Source of the DNA: Tieghemostelium lacteum
Lineage: Eukaryota > Evosea > Eumycetozoa > Dictyosteliales > Raperosteliaceae
Assembly: GCA_001606155.1 (NCBI GenBank)
Contig: LODT01000023.1
Span: forward strand, 162,901-226,900
Length of the DNA: 64,000 nt
Direction: 5' to 3'
Below the pieces are notes generated by a model. That model was not told the origin of the DNA and searched no databases. It worked only from the letters and a program-made list of their open reading frames with translations. The position numbers were made by a program, and so were the translations under genes. Below, piece after piece: positions 42,385-53,260 of this stretch (position 1 is its first letter; every line of letters starts with the position of its first letter).

Positions 42385-43875
42385 GTAATAAATTATCTTT
42401 AATTTTTCTAATTTTGAAAATTTGATTTGACTCATTAAATGTCTATTTATAGAGTTTCTCATGGATCTACAAGGTAAGGATTGAGGTGAAAATTTTTCAA
42501 TAAATAAAAATGATTTTGTTATATCTTGCTTTTGAATAGTTTTTCTAGGTTCTGGTCTAAATTCTAATGATTGAGAATCAGCAGAGATATTAAAGTATTT
42601 AGTAAGTACTGATATTGCAATACTGACACAATTGGTTTTGTTTACTGCTGAATGAACCAAAACTCTTTTACCTTCACTAAGACTCTGACTTATAATCTTA
42701 TCGGATTCAGGTAACAAGGATTCCAATTCAACATGACCATGTTTACCATCAGGTATCGGTAAGTGATAGTATTTATAATCTCTACCTTCACTAGTCGTAC
42801 CATTTGCCAATCCTTGATAATTAATCTCACAACAATTGATTATAACATCAAAATGATTCCAAATTGATAATGACAATTCTTGACTAGATCCCAAAAATAA
42901 TGATACATTTGCAATTTTATCATAAAATTTTGAATCTAATGGTGTCATCTCTTGATTTATATTATTATTATTATTATTATTATTTATAGAGATGTTTTGA
43001 ATTTTAGATTGTAATATTAAATCTTGTATAAAGGGTATGAGTTCATCTTGAGTTTGATCTAATATCTCTTCACGATTTTTCCAAAACATTGGTGGTGTAA
43101 ATCCAAAAGGTGCCCAAGATTCATCGTCATCTCCTGCACCTTGTATATAGGTTCTAAAAGGTGGATGTTCATGAGGATTTGAACATGATATTAGATAAAA
43201 TGGATGAAAGTTTAGTTCATCTAATGAAGGAATAGAATCTTTCCATATACGTGTATCAACACCTATCCATATAGGTCTAATAGGTTTACGTAACTGTTTA
43301 GCAAATCCTTGAAGATCAGCACCGGAATTCAAAAGTAGCTTTACAAATTTATCAATTAGAATCTCTAATTGATCAATTTCAGATGCTGATATCCATGTGG
43401 GTACATGTAATGTTCTATCCCATTTCTCTTCAGTGTCATGATAATAAGGTGATTGTGTATTGAAATAGTCATTATTCAACTTTAGTTCATAGATACACCT
43501 ATTTATAGTTGTAATCCAAATTGGTATAGTACGACTAAAAGAGTCTGGAAACTTTTTACCTTTTCTAGTGGAATCTATAATCATACAACCACCTTTCTGT
43601 ATCATCAATTCAATCATGTGTAGGTTTAATCTAGTTGTAGGAAAACTCCAATTACCATAATGACCATCTGTAGATTTAAAATAACATGTACCATCCCATT
43701 TATCAAAGTACCAATATCCACAACGTAGATTTGCAATCACTGGTAACTCTTTATAAATTTCAATCAATTCTTTTATAAACTTTGAATCGTGATCTATTGA
43801 TCTTAATCTATTATAAATTCCATTTATTTCATCTTTAAAAACCAATCTATTGATTTTATTATTACTAAATTCCAT
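42232..43875 (-). CDS. rit1: Initiator tRNA phosphoribosyltransferase (RIT1)
   Basis: RIT1 adds 2'-O-ribosyl phosphate to A64 of initiator tRNA-Met, keeping it out of elongation. The 547-residue ORF has the family blocks VIANLRCGYWYFDKWDGTCYFKSTDGH, RTIPIWITTINR, HPFYLISCSNP, and GAGDDDESWAPFGFTPPMFW. The C-terminal dual-specificity-phosphatase-like half has YYHLPIPDGKHG and RVLVHSAVNKTNCVSIAISVL. I chose the ATG at 43875 (MEFSNNKINRLVF); the frame extends up to 43962 through a hydrophobic stretch not expected in RIT1. After about residue 510 the frame runs into a poly-Ile tract from an (ATT)n array; another frame there reads as poly-Asn ending in acidic residues at about 42298, so the true C-terminus may be shorter, with an indel in the array. 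Confidence 0.85.
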
Positions 43876-44074
43876 CAACCCCTCCAGTCCAAAAATATAA
43901 AAAATTAAAATTAAAAAAATCATACCCTCCTTATCAGTCTTTGGCATTCTTGATTTGCACACAAGAGGGTTTATTTAATATGTATATTGTTATCAATTAT
44001 TTAAAAAAACTATAAATTAAATTTAAATAAAAATTATTTTATTATATTCAAATAGAAATACTTATATTTTAAAA

Positions 44075-44449
44075 ATGACTTGGACATATAGTCAAACAAC
44101 TGGTAAAATTAGTGGAATATTTTAAGGTAAACCCTATACTGCACAGGGATATTCTGGTAGAGGTATTTATAAGAATAAACCAGAAGATCAAAATGTAAAG
44201 AATGAAGGTCCAATTCCTCAAGGAACTTATACTATTGGTAAACCTCATGAAAGTGTTACAACTGGTATATATGTCATGGACCTTACACCAGATCCCAAGA
44301 ATATCATGTTTGGACGTAGTGATTTTCAAATTCATGGTGACAGTATTAAGGACCCTGGCAATGCTTCCAATGGTTGTATTGTTTTACCTCATGATGCTAG
44401 AGTCACTATATACACTTCAAATGATCTTGATCTCTCAGTAAAAGAGTAA
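44075..44449 (+). pseudogene. Tlde1-like (DUF2778) L,D-transpeptidase gene broken by a stop
   Basis: The 125-codon reading frame aligns end to end with the intact copy at 52750, but codon 17 (44123-44125) is TAA where the intact copy has a Glu codon, so one base change accounts for it. Both the His-Gly-Asp and the Gly-Cys active-site positions remain in the downstream frame. There are no indels, so the break is recent, or the sequence has an error there. It lies 167 bp upstream of the lectin/IPT surface-protein gene. Confidence 0.75.
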
Positions 44450-44615
44450 AAAATTCCAGTTCATTAATATTCAATAAGAATAAAATTTTAATCTTTTTAG
44501 AAAAAAATTCAATTTACAAATTTAAAAATAGATCAAAAATGTTGAGTCTTAAATTTAATAAAACTTAATTTAGAAAATATTTTTAATTTAATATTAATAA
44601 GTTTATTTATCTAAA

Positions 44616-47600
44616 ATGAAAATTATTTTTGTATTTTTATTAGTTTTTTTTATATATGGTTTGAATGGTGAATTTAACCCTTCAAATGGTCATTATTACT
44701 ATAAAACACCACTTACTAAAAAGGGTAGTGAAGCTCAAACAATTTGCCAAAATACTCCATATAGTACATTTTCTAAAGGGTAATAACTTTTAAAATTATC
44801 AATTATGATTTTAATATAAACTAATAAGATATATTTGATTAGTTATTTAGCAAAAATAAATACAGAAAGTGAATTTAATTGGATAACTTCTACTTTTGGG
44901 GGAGAACTATGGGTAAATGGTATTGATTCTATAGTTTATAATGCAAATCAAAAATATGGAGAAATATACTATGATAATACTAGCAATCCATTCAACTTGT
45001 TTTACAGTGTAAAGAGTGATAAATGCTACACCTATTGTCCATGGCACTCTACTGAACCAAATTATTTATCTGGTGAATATTATACAAGTTTAAAATATGA
45101 TAGTGTTCAATACAAGTATTATTACTTTAATACTCCTGATTTCATTTTACTGAATGTATTGTGTGAATACTCAGCTCTCCCTGAAGTCAGTAGAATGGAT
45201 GATACAGGTACTGTACAAATCTCTGGACTTTCAACAGCAATGTTATCTGACACCAATTTGAAAGTAACATTCAAAAAAGGGTCAAGTAATTACACATGTA
45301 CCAAAACCACCATTGCAAATAACAACTATAATTGTAAACCTGCTATTCCTGGAACTGGAACCTACACCATTGTTATAACATCCTTAGGTATAACAACAAC
45401 TGTTCTAGATTGGATTGCACCCCCACCTGTAATCCACTCTATAAAAGTTCCAACTATTTCGTATATTGATAAATCTTTAACAAATGGTATGATTCTTACC
45501 ATTACTGGCTCGACCTTTGGTACTGATGCTTCCAAAATTCAAATTAGATTCTCAGTATTTGGTAGTAACTCTTGTTTCGATATTAAATTTCTTTCAGATA
45601 TTGTAAACTATGGTCAACAAATTACCTGTACTCTATCATGGATTAATGAAACTTCCAGAAGAGGTTTGCTACCAATTAAAATAACTGTAGATGGTGTTGC
45701 AACTATAGGTCAAAGAACTCCAATTTACTGGAATGATAAGTTTTACACTGGATTTCCATACATTGGACAATTTAACTTTGCATTAAACCATAACATGTTT
45801 TATGTTGATAATAAGTATTATGGGGTACCTGCTGTATTTACCAATGTTGAAAAGAAATCACTATTTGCTACTTTCTTCCCACCTGCTGGTGGAAAGCTTT
45901 ACACAGATTGGAGTGTATGGCAACCTGTATATTTCACATCAATTGGATTTTTCTATTTTGTCTATGGACATCCACAATCCCAACAAAAAGCCTTTTTAAC
46001 TTATACAGGATCACCATCTTATGATAACTATAATATTAACTATCTAATTCAATTATACACTGGAGCATTGTCATATACCTCACCCGGAACCTACCCAACT
46101 AATGGTGTAGTATATGAATATGGAAATGGGAAAACTCTTCTAAATGTTATTAGGGTCCCTCCTGCTCAACCATCCTCTGGTCTAAATTCAACATTTCGTG
46201 TATCTGATGTTGGTCATGCCTATACACCTGTATCAGTGACTATAGAAACCCAACCAAGTATTCCAACAACATTAAATATCGTAAGAAACTTTGCATCTAA
46301 TTATATATATGTTGTATTCCCTCCTTTACCAGCTGGAACCTATAGAACCAGTCTCACCATTGAAAGCTCATCCTACATCTTCCAATTAAATTATCTAATT
46401 CCTAAAATTAGTTCTGTAGTGGCTGCAAATTCAACATTTTTAAATAGTATTCCTACATCTGGTATAATGACCATTACTGGTGAGAATTTCTATACCAGAG
46501 CTGATCTTCTCAATGTTAAGATTGGTGATGTTAATTGTACCAATGTATTTCTCCTGGAACCACACACTAAAATTCTGTGTACTATATCAGGGTCATTAGT
46601 AACTCCAACTGTTGTAGTATCAATATTTAGTCAAAATGTAACACGTCCATCTGTTGCTTTAAGTATTAGCTTTGATCCACCAGTTATTCAATTTGTAAAT
46701 ATAGTCGATCCAGTAGCTAAAAAGATTACTATCAATGGAAGAAACTTTGGAGAGGTAGTTAATGACCTAAAAGTTACCATTGGACCTGATACTCTGGTTT
46801 GTGTAATCACCAATCCTCATTACCAATTACAATGTGATGTTCCATACAGAAAAGGAAATCATAGTTTACAGGTTTCTGTAAAGAATAGACTATCTAATTT
46901 CTATAGAATTCAATATACTGGAAAGGTAGATAGTGTATGGGTTGACAGTAACCATGTACTGCAAGTTTCAGGTCTTGGTTTAGGAATTGATGGTGGTGGT
47001 CTAATGATATATCTAGGCACTGACACACTAACCTGTGTGGGTAATGATACACTATTAGCATGTACCCTACCACCACTCTCCACTAGCAACTATCTATCAA
47101 TTCTTGGATTTGTAGAGACACCACCTCTAATACCAATTAAAATCATTCCAGAAATCCTAGATTATGCACCCAAAGTAGTTGATACTGAAGGTGGAAACAT
47201 TACCATCAGTGGTCGTTTCTTTGGAAATTTATCCTATGGTTTACCATCGTACCTATCGGTATACTCTGAATTTTCACCTATAAACTACCAATACTCTAAC
47301 AATACATTTATAGCCTATGTTCCACCTGGAATTGGTAAAAATAAGGTACTATCAGTTGAATGTGATAACCAGTTAAGTAGTGTAACATTCAGTTATAAAC
47401 CACCAAATATCACTAAAATCTATCAAGAAGATAAGAAAATTGCAGTAATAGGTGACTCTTTTGGTACTCTACAAAGTGAGCTTTTTTTGATTGTCAATAG
47501 TAAGAAAATCTATGAACTGAATCTAAACAATCCCTCTAATATTTCATTTGTATATCCACTTGAGAATCTAAATGGATCCCTTGCTCTTATGGTTGGGTCA

Positions 47601-47879
47601 CAAAAAACTGAAGAAAAAGATTTACCACCAATCATTCTAAGTGCAACACCAGGTAAAAGAAATCAATCTAGTTTTATAACAGTAAAAGGTTTAAATTTCC
47701 CAAAAAGTATGAATGTTACCATTGGTGGTAAACCATGTGATATTAGTAGTGTTCCTACCTCTGTCGAGTTGGTATGTATTTTCTATGGGAATGATACTCC
47801 AGATGGTCCACTGAAAGTTCAAATTCAATCAGGACTTATAGCCTCTTATAACACTATATTTAATTACACAACTATATAA
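44616..47879 (+). CDS. Secreted C-type lectin-like plus IPT/TIG repeat protein
   Basis: Two exons, 44616-44779 and 44843-47879, with a 63-bp intron (GTAATA...GATTAG, phase 2); 1066 residues. A signal peptide covers residues 1-18. A C-type-lectin-like domain follows (about 25-175): GHYYYKT, SEAQTIC, GYLAKINTESEFNWI and ELWVNGID. Then come several IPT/TIG immunoglobulin-like repeats, recognisable by ITGSTFG, ITGENFYT, INGRNFGE, ISGRFFGN and VKGLNFPK starts. No C-terminal membrane helix or GPI signal is present, so it should be secreted or held by partners. IPT/TIG proteins in dictyostelids include adhesion and kin-recognition proteins; a lectin head suggests sugar binding. The role is inferred. 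Confidence 0.85.
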
Positions 47880-48944
47880 TTATTTAATAAATAAAAAATC
47901 TATTTTGATTGAAATCTATATTATTCAGAATTGATTCTTGTTGTTGCTGATCTATATTTGGTTTTGGAGATTTAATTTGGTCACTGGTATGTTGATAGTG
48001 ATTTAAATGAATCTTTAAAATATTTAATAAAACCGCAAATAAATACTCTGTTTAAAACTGTAGTAGTTTCATGAACTTGAACAGATTGAATTACCAAATC
48101 ATCTATTGATTATATTAGTGTATAGATCTTGACTCAGTGTCATTTTGACCATTTATATTCCACGACAACTATATAAACTCTTCCATCAGCACTCAAGAAT
48201 AAACTATGCCAACAAGAACATGCTATATCCACAACCTTTACATTGCCAATAGATTCAATGATTCTTGGTGTACTCTGATCATTCGAATTCTCCACATTGA
48301 TAATGCCCATTTTTAGTTAATATCAAAACTACATAGATTACATTGGAGTTTGATAATATAATATGAAAATGATTGAGTCAACATGAATACTACTAACCAA
48401 TTTCAAATAGTTAGGTAACACTAATTCATTCTAGAAGTTGAAATTGTAACCTATTAATTCATCTTTAACTTAATTTGAAATTTATATGATAAATTATATA
48501 TATATATATTTAAACTTGACATGCTGTAACTATGAAATTCATTTTTATTAGTTACAATCAACAATCAACATTAATAAACTATTTGCTACAATTGATTCGT
48601 CTATCAAAATGTTTTCCTTTTTTTAATTTGCAAAACAAAGAATCAAGGAACACCATTTTTTTAAACATTATCCACAACCAAAATACATACATATAACTCT
48701 ACTCTAGTCTCTAAATATTATTTTTATTTGTCATGTGGATATAATAAATGATTTAGGTTTATTTTGTTTTACAGCTTATTCTCCCTAATGTACGCGTCGA
48801 ACTCACCAATAAACTCTTTTTCAAGTCTAATAGTACTCTGGATTACATTATATCTTTGGTTGTAAAATTAAATTAAATTTGTTTTTTTAGTGCAATTTGA
48901 GTTGTTGCCACATAAAATATCAAAATATACATATAAGATCTTAA
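47880..48944. other. 1.07-kb intergenic region with decayed coding pieces
   Basis: Contains an RCC1-repeat remnant on the reverse strand (48140-48310). On the forward strand, a short open stretch at about 48775-48870 after a TTTTACAG reads LILPNVRVELTNKLF; too short to name. The rest is AT-rich with a (TA)n patch near 48497. Confidence 0.4.
48140..48310 (-). pseudogene. RCC1-repeat protein remnant
   Basis: An ATG at 48310 on the reverse strand opens 56 codons: MGIINVENSND, then TPRIIESIGNVKVVDIACSC, WHSLFLSADGRVY, which is one RCC1 beta-propeller blade. After GRVY the expected Trp-Gly turn is lost; in a shifted frame the strand continues with an Asn-Gly-Gln-Asn motif as expected. No further blades are found. 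It is a fragment of a dead gene. Confidence 0.5.
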
Positions 48945-49814
48945 ATGTCTAGACCTGTTAATCCTAAGTGTGTTTTTGGTAAATATAAATACAATGTTTG
49001 TAGTACGTTAGTTAGAGTATATTAATTGAATATTGGAATAGTTGGTAATATACCATATGATGCAAGTGAGAAAGAGTTAATTGAGATATTTTCAGAAGTT
49101 GGGCCTATTATTTCTTTTAGATTAGTTGTAGATAGAGATTCAAAGAAACCTAAAGGATATGGGTTTTGTAAATATGCATATTCAAAGACAGCACTAAGTG
49201 CCATTAGAAATTTAAATAATAGAGAATTAAATAAGAGAACTTTGAGAGTCAGTTATTGTAAGACAAGTTATGCTTATATTGATAAAGCTCTAATGAAAGA
49301 AATAATGATACAACAGCAAATCCAACAAATACAAAGTAACACCCAAAAAAATTATCTTCGCCAGAAAAAAGAAGTTAAATATAAGAAATCTCATGATTTT
49401 GATCTACTAGATCAATTAGAGGAAAGAATATTATCCAAACAAATGAATAAAAAGGATAAACATAAAATAAGAAATAATAATAATAACAAATATGTTAATA
49501 AGGTTCAATTATACAGTGATAGAAAACTAAACTCTTTTAGAAAGTATACTGTGAATGAACATGCTCTATACATTGATCCATCACTAAAGAAACAAAATTT
49601 AATTATTAGATTGGTTAATATCTTATTTATATTGGTATTTAAGGTAATGTTGCTAGTTTCAGTGTATTATCTTCATTTGGATGTCATTGAAATTGTAAAT
49701 TTAGAATTACAGAAAATGAAACTTCAAGAATCAGAAAAATCAACACAAATCTACATATTCCTATACCTTATCATTCTCTTTTTTAAATTGATCAATTGTA
49801 CTACATCACCTTAA
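48945..49814 (+). CDS. RRM protein, CstF-64-like
   Basis: Exon 1 is 48945-48978 ([11 protein letters not shown]), exon 2 starts at 49042 after a 63-bp intron (GTAAAT...GAATAG); splicing restores [16 protein letters not shown]. The RRM (about residues 9-90) has RNP2 VFVGNI and RNP1 KGYGFCKY, and [26 protein letters not shown] is very close to CstF-64/CSTF2, the cleavage-stimulation factor that binds GU-rich RNA in 3'-end formation. The body is then Lys/Gln/Asn-rich and lacks the CstF-64 hinge and C-terminal helix bundle. The last ~65 residues are hydrophobic and doubtful: another frame there reads more naturally but has one TGA. The 3' end may be misannotated or degenerate. Confidence 0.7.
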
Positions 49815-50006
49815 TAAAAAACAATTGTATTTCCCAAATATTTTTAAAATAATTTTATTTCAATACCTACTTAGTCAAAGCTCACTATTTTTTGGATAGA
49901 TTTTACAACAAAATAAACTTAAATCATTATATTCACATGATAAATAAAAATAATCTTTAGAGACAAGAGTAGAGTTTAAATAATTATTTTATTAGAGACC
50001 CTAATT

Positions 50007-50201
50007 TTATGCTGTCATATCTGCATCAAACATATCATCTACTCCACTTGGATCTTTTTCTTTTTTAAATTGTAAATTTTTTGATGTACTGTATGGTATC
50101 ACTTTTAAATTGCCAATACGTTCTTCAAATGAAGGGGGATACTCTTTTACTATCATTTTTGTTGGAGGTAGATTTTGGTTAAATGGTGTGCTTTGACTCA
50201 T
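50007..50201 (-). CDS. Small acidic-tailed hypothetical protein
   Basis: A 64-residue ORF with an ATG start after an AT-rich leader. It reads MSQSTPFNQNLPPTKMIVKE, then PPSFEERIGNLKVIPYSTSK, and ends in an acidic DPSGVDDMFDADMTA. The composition is balanced, unlike random AT-rich ORFs, so it is probably real. Pattern and acidic tail suggest a short, partly disordered partner peptide. I do not recognise the family. Confidence 0.6.
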   Translation of the reverse strand: MSQSTPFNQNLPPTKMIVKEYPPSFEERIGNLKVIPYSTSKNLQFKKEKDPSGVDDMFDADMTA

Positions 50202-50689
50202 TGTTGTATCTTTGGTTGTAATACTCCAATTTATCGATTGTATCTTAAATTAATTATTTTCTTTTTTTGTTAGTATTTATATATATATAAACTTAAATAA
50301 GAATTTTCTCAGATATTTAATCTTAACTTCAGGTAAATAGATTACTAACTGTAAGACTCTAGATATATTAGGTTATTATTAAATTATATCTTTAGATTAG
50401 TTCTATATTGTTATCTCTTGAACTATATATCATACACAACAATAATAGCCGATATTTATTATATAAGATTATTTAGAGATTCAAGATCTCTTAGAATACT
50501 TCTATATATAGGAATACTAAAAATATACTTTGACTACAAGACTCTATTAGATATCGATGTCTTACAACTATCATTGAGTATTAATTTATAGGTTTTTCTA
50601 TATATTGATAATGCAATTACTAAATTTATTGGTTTAATAGAATTGATAAACTAAAAAGTTATGTTTCATCTTTATTTAAATAAAAAGTT
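50202..50689. other. AT-rich intergenic region
   Basis: 488 bp with several AGATATTA/GACTCTA-like short motifs scattered through it but no ORF, RNA gene or clear repeat unit. Confidence 0.4.
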
Positions 50690-52309
50690 TTATTGATCCA
50701 AGGTCATTTGTACCCAATCAAAATTAAATGTTTGAGGTAAACCTAAATGACTGATATCTTCCCAATCATCAAATGAAAATGGTGGACAATCTGGTGTTAC
50801 AGTTGGTCCACTATAAGCCATGGACAGTTGTGTTGATGCCAATTGGGATGAGGTAACTTTAGAATCGATGGCACCACTAGGTATTTTAACAAAAAAAGGG
50901 GGATTATCAGCTCTATCATAGAGATCATATCTAGAAGCTATAGCACTTCCTGGGAATCCATCAGAATATGGGTCAGTAAGATACATGTTGGATAACATGA
51001 TGGCTTGCATATCAGATAGGGATTCTACATTATTTTGGTCACGTCTAAAGATCTTTGCTCTTGGATTAAGAGAATAGGATGCCATGTCGCCATACAATGT
51101 CTCGTAGTATGTGTATCCCATCAGCTGTTGGAATCTTGGGAAATAAGGTATGTTGAATGATGACCAGTATCCAAAAGATAGAATTCCAGTGACATCTGCA
51201 GACATATACTCACCTGGAATACTTTCCATTATCATCAATGTTCCATTTTGTAACTCTGAAAATGGTGTGAAGAGTTTGTAATCAACAATCATCCATTGGT
51301 TGTTATAGGTACCTGATTGGTAGGGTACATAGTTGTCAATCCATTCTTGACCGCTGTTAGCAAGTCGATTGGCAACCATAGATCTCACCCAGTACAGCAG
51401 TGTAGTGGGTTTGACTTGACTGTACAATGACATGTTGATAATGGAATTAGTAGTCTCTGTGACAACTAAATTACTGGGTTTAATGATGAAATAGTCGTCA
51501 TCACTAGTCAGTATACCTGGGTATCCACTATAGTAGATATCGTAGCCATTAGGAGCCCATACATCTGGAATGATAATTCTCTTGAAGATTCTCAACATGG
51601 AGTAGTAACCACTCCATGTAGTGTGACTTGAATACAATTCAGAGTAATCTGAAGGCACTTTAATGAGAGCTGAGCAATGTCCACGGCTGAAGATCTCCTG
51701 TAGTTCTCCAACTGTATACACCTTGTTTGCAGCTGATTCAGTGTCATTTAAATATTCGAAGTAACCGGCAATGTCATCTAGATCACCTACATAGTTCATC
51801 AGTAGCAACAACATGGGATCCAGTTGAAACTGTTCCTCTACATTATCATTGTACCCCTTCACCAGTCCATCAAACTGTTGCATAACATTCATAACCTGTC
51901 TGCCAAATGGTGTAGTATCATTCTGAAAGGTCTCTAACATCCATTGACTGTTTGTGTCAGCAAATTCCAATAGCTCCATTGGAAATTCTTTGAGATTAGT
52001 GGTATTGAATTGATTTAAAAAGTAGTTTTGTGAGAAGTTATAAATGTAACCCGAAGTAAGATATGCTTCAATATATCCAGCTGCATAGTAGGAATTACTT
52101 TGTTGATTTGATGTGGGATTGTTCATTTGTATATACAGTTTACCCCAACCATCTTTTTCAATTTCATCTTTAAAATAACCAGAACCAATACTACCACTGT
52201 TATTTTTACCAGGTGTGATCTGTAATTGATCATCTATAGAATACCATACTTTTTTACAATGGCACTCTACCAATATGAATATCAAAAATATAAAAATAGA
52301 TGATTTCAT
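50690..52309 (-). CDS. Phospholipase B-like protein (PLBD family)
   Basis: A 539-residue secreted or lysosomal hydrolase. A signal peptide covers about residues 1-18 (MKSSIFIFLIFILVECHC). The Ntn-hydrolase core follows: DGWGKLYIQMNN, AAGYIEAYLTSGYIY, FSRGHCSALIKVPSDYSELYSSHTTWSGYYSMLRIFKR with the nucleophile Cys (about 212), GYPGILTSDDDYFII, NQWMIVDYKLFTP, YMSADVTGILSFGYWSSFNIP, and ASRYDLYDR near the end. In Dictyostelium, phospholipase B strips both acyl chains from phospholipids, and several paralogues exist; which this is cannot be told. The enzyme is normally cut before the Cys. Single exon, normal length. Confidence 0.95.
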   Translation of the reverse strand: MKSSIFIFLIFILVECHCKKVWYSIDDQLQITPGKNNSGSIGSGYFKDEIEKDGWGKLYIQMNNPTSNQQSNSYYAAGYIEAYLTSGYIYNFSQNYFLNQFNTTNLKEFPMELLEFADTNSQWMLETFQNDTTPFGRQVMNVMQQFDGLVKGYNDNVEEQFQLDPMLLLLMNYVGDLDDIAGYFEYLNDTESAANKVYTVGELQEIFSRGHCSALIKVPSDYSELYSSHTTWSGYYSMLRIFKRIIIPDVWAPNGYDIYYSGYPGILTSDDDYFIIKPSNLVVTETTNSIINMSLYSQVKPTTLLYWVRSMVANRLANSGQEWIDNYVPYQSGTYNNQWMIVDYKLFTPFSELQNGTLMIMESIPGEYMSADVTGILSFGYWSSFNIPYFPRFQQLMGYTYYETLYGDMASYSLNPRAKIFRRDQNNVESLSDMQAIMLSNMYLTDPYSDGFPGSAIASRYDLYDRADNPPFFVKIPSGAIDSKVTSSQLASTQLSMAYSGPTVTPDCPPFSFDDWEDISHLGLPQTFNFDWVQMTLDQ

Positions 52310-52749
52310 TATTTACATAAAAATTATTTTTAAATATCTAAATTTCATTCTAAAATATGAAGCTTCTTGAAGTATTAAAAACTTATAGTAATTTTACTAT
52401 TCCCAGCATTCCAAGATTTATAGAAATTAAAAAAAATTAAACTTATATCAAAATAATTTGATGACATCAGATAAGTATATAGATATGATATTAATACACC
52501 TATACAAAAAAACTTAAGCTACAGTCCTGGTGGTAAATGTATACCTATTCCTAGTATTTGTTTTTAAATTCCTATTTCGTATAAATTGTTAGTAGATCTA
52601 TTTTAAAATTATCAAAACCAAAAAACATATATGATATCTATTGATTTTGGAATTAACTAATTTTGGGTTTGATGGTTTTCTTAATCTTAAACAATTAAGT
52701 TATTAATACCTGTATATATATTTTGTGTTTTTCAATAATAAAATTAAAA
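52310..52749. other. Divergent intergenic region
   Basis: 440 bp between the phospholipase B-like gene and the Tlde1-like gene. AT-rich with no ORF, RNA gene or repeat recognised. Confidence 0.4.
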
Positions 52750-53124
52750 ATGACATGGACATATAACCAGAAAACTGGTGAAATTAGTGGTAATTATGAA
52801 GGTAAATCATATAGTGGACAAGGTTATTCTGGTCATGGTACTCATAGGAATAAACCAGAAGATCAAAATATAAAGAATGAAGGTCCAATTCCAACAGGAA
52901 CCTATAGTATAGGTAAAGAACACAAAGGTAAGAATGGTCCTGTGATATTAGACCTTAAACCACATTCAAGTAATGATATGCATGGACGTAGTGATTTTCA
53001 AATTCATGGTGACAGTATTAAGAATCCTGGTACTGGTTCAAGAGGTTGTATTGTATTACCTCGTGAAGTTAGAGAATCTATAAGCAAATCAGGTGATAGT
53101 GAACTTAAGGTAGTGAATGAATAA
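52750..53124 (+). CDS. Tlde1-like (DUF2778) L,D-transpeptidase-fold protein
   Basis: A 124-residue, intronless protein made of a single DUF2778/Tlde1 domain (PF10908). Tlde1 effectors of bacterial type VI systems are L,D-transpeptidases that alter peptidoglycan. The pattern is clear: SGQGYSGHG followed by a short charged stretch, GPIPTGTYSIG, then the active site, with His in FQIHGDSIKN (residue 86) and Cys in SRGCIVLP (residue 100). The ATG at 52750 is used because the broken paralogue at 44075 begins at the same Met-Thr-Trp-Thr-Tyr. There is no signal peptide, so delivery to bacteria would need another route. Base composition is like its neighbours, so any transfer from bacteria is old. A plausible role is digesting or damaging engulfed bacteria; that is inference. 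Confidence 0.82.
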   Translation: MTWTYNQKTGEISGNYEGKSYSGQGYSGHGTHRNKPEDQNIKNEGPIPTGTYSIGKEHKGKNGPVILDLKPHSSNDMHGRSDFQIHGDSIKNPGTGSRGCIVLPREVRESISKSGDSELKVVNE

Positions 53125-53260
53125 TCACTAAACATATTGATATTCCTGTTATTCTTTGTGATTCAAAAAAAAAAAAAATTAAAAATGATGATTTTGACTA
53201 AATTTGTTTGTTTGAATAAATATTGGTTATTTTTTTATTTTTTTTTTATAATTATAAAAA

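Noticed and set aside
43876-43962. N-terminal extension of RIT1 with a hydrophobic helix
   Set aside because: The extension does not resemble RIT1 starts, and an intron with donor GTATGA does not rejoin in frame; the ATG at 43875 gives the expected N-terminus.
44069-44335. Reverse ORF over the broken Tlde1-like gene
   Set aside because: Antisense shadow; the forward frame is homologous to the intact copy.
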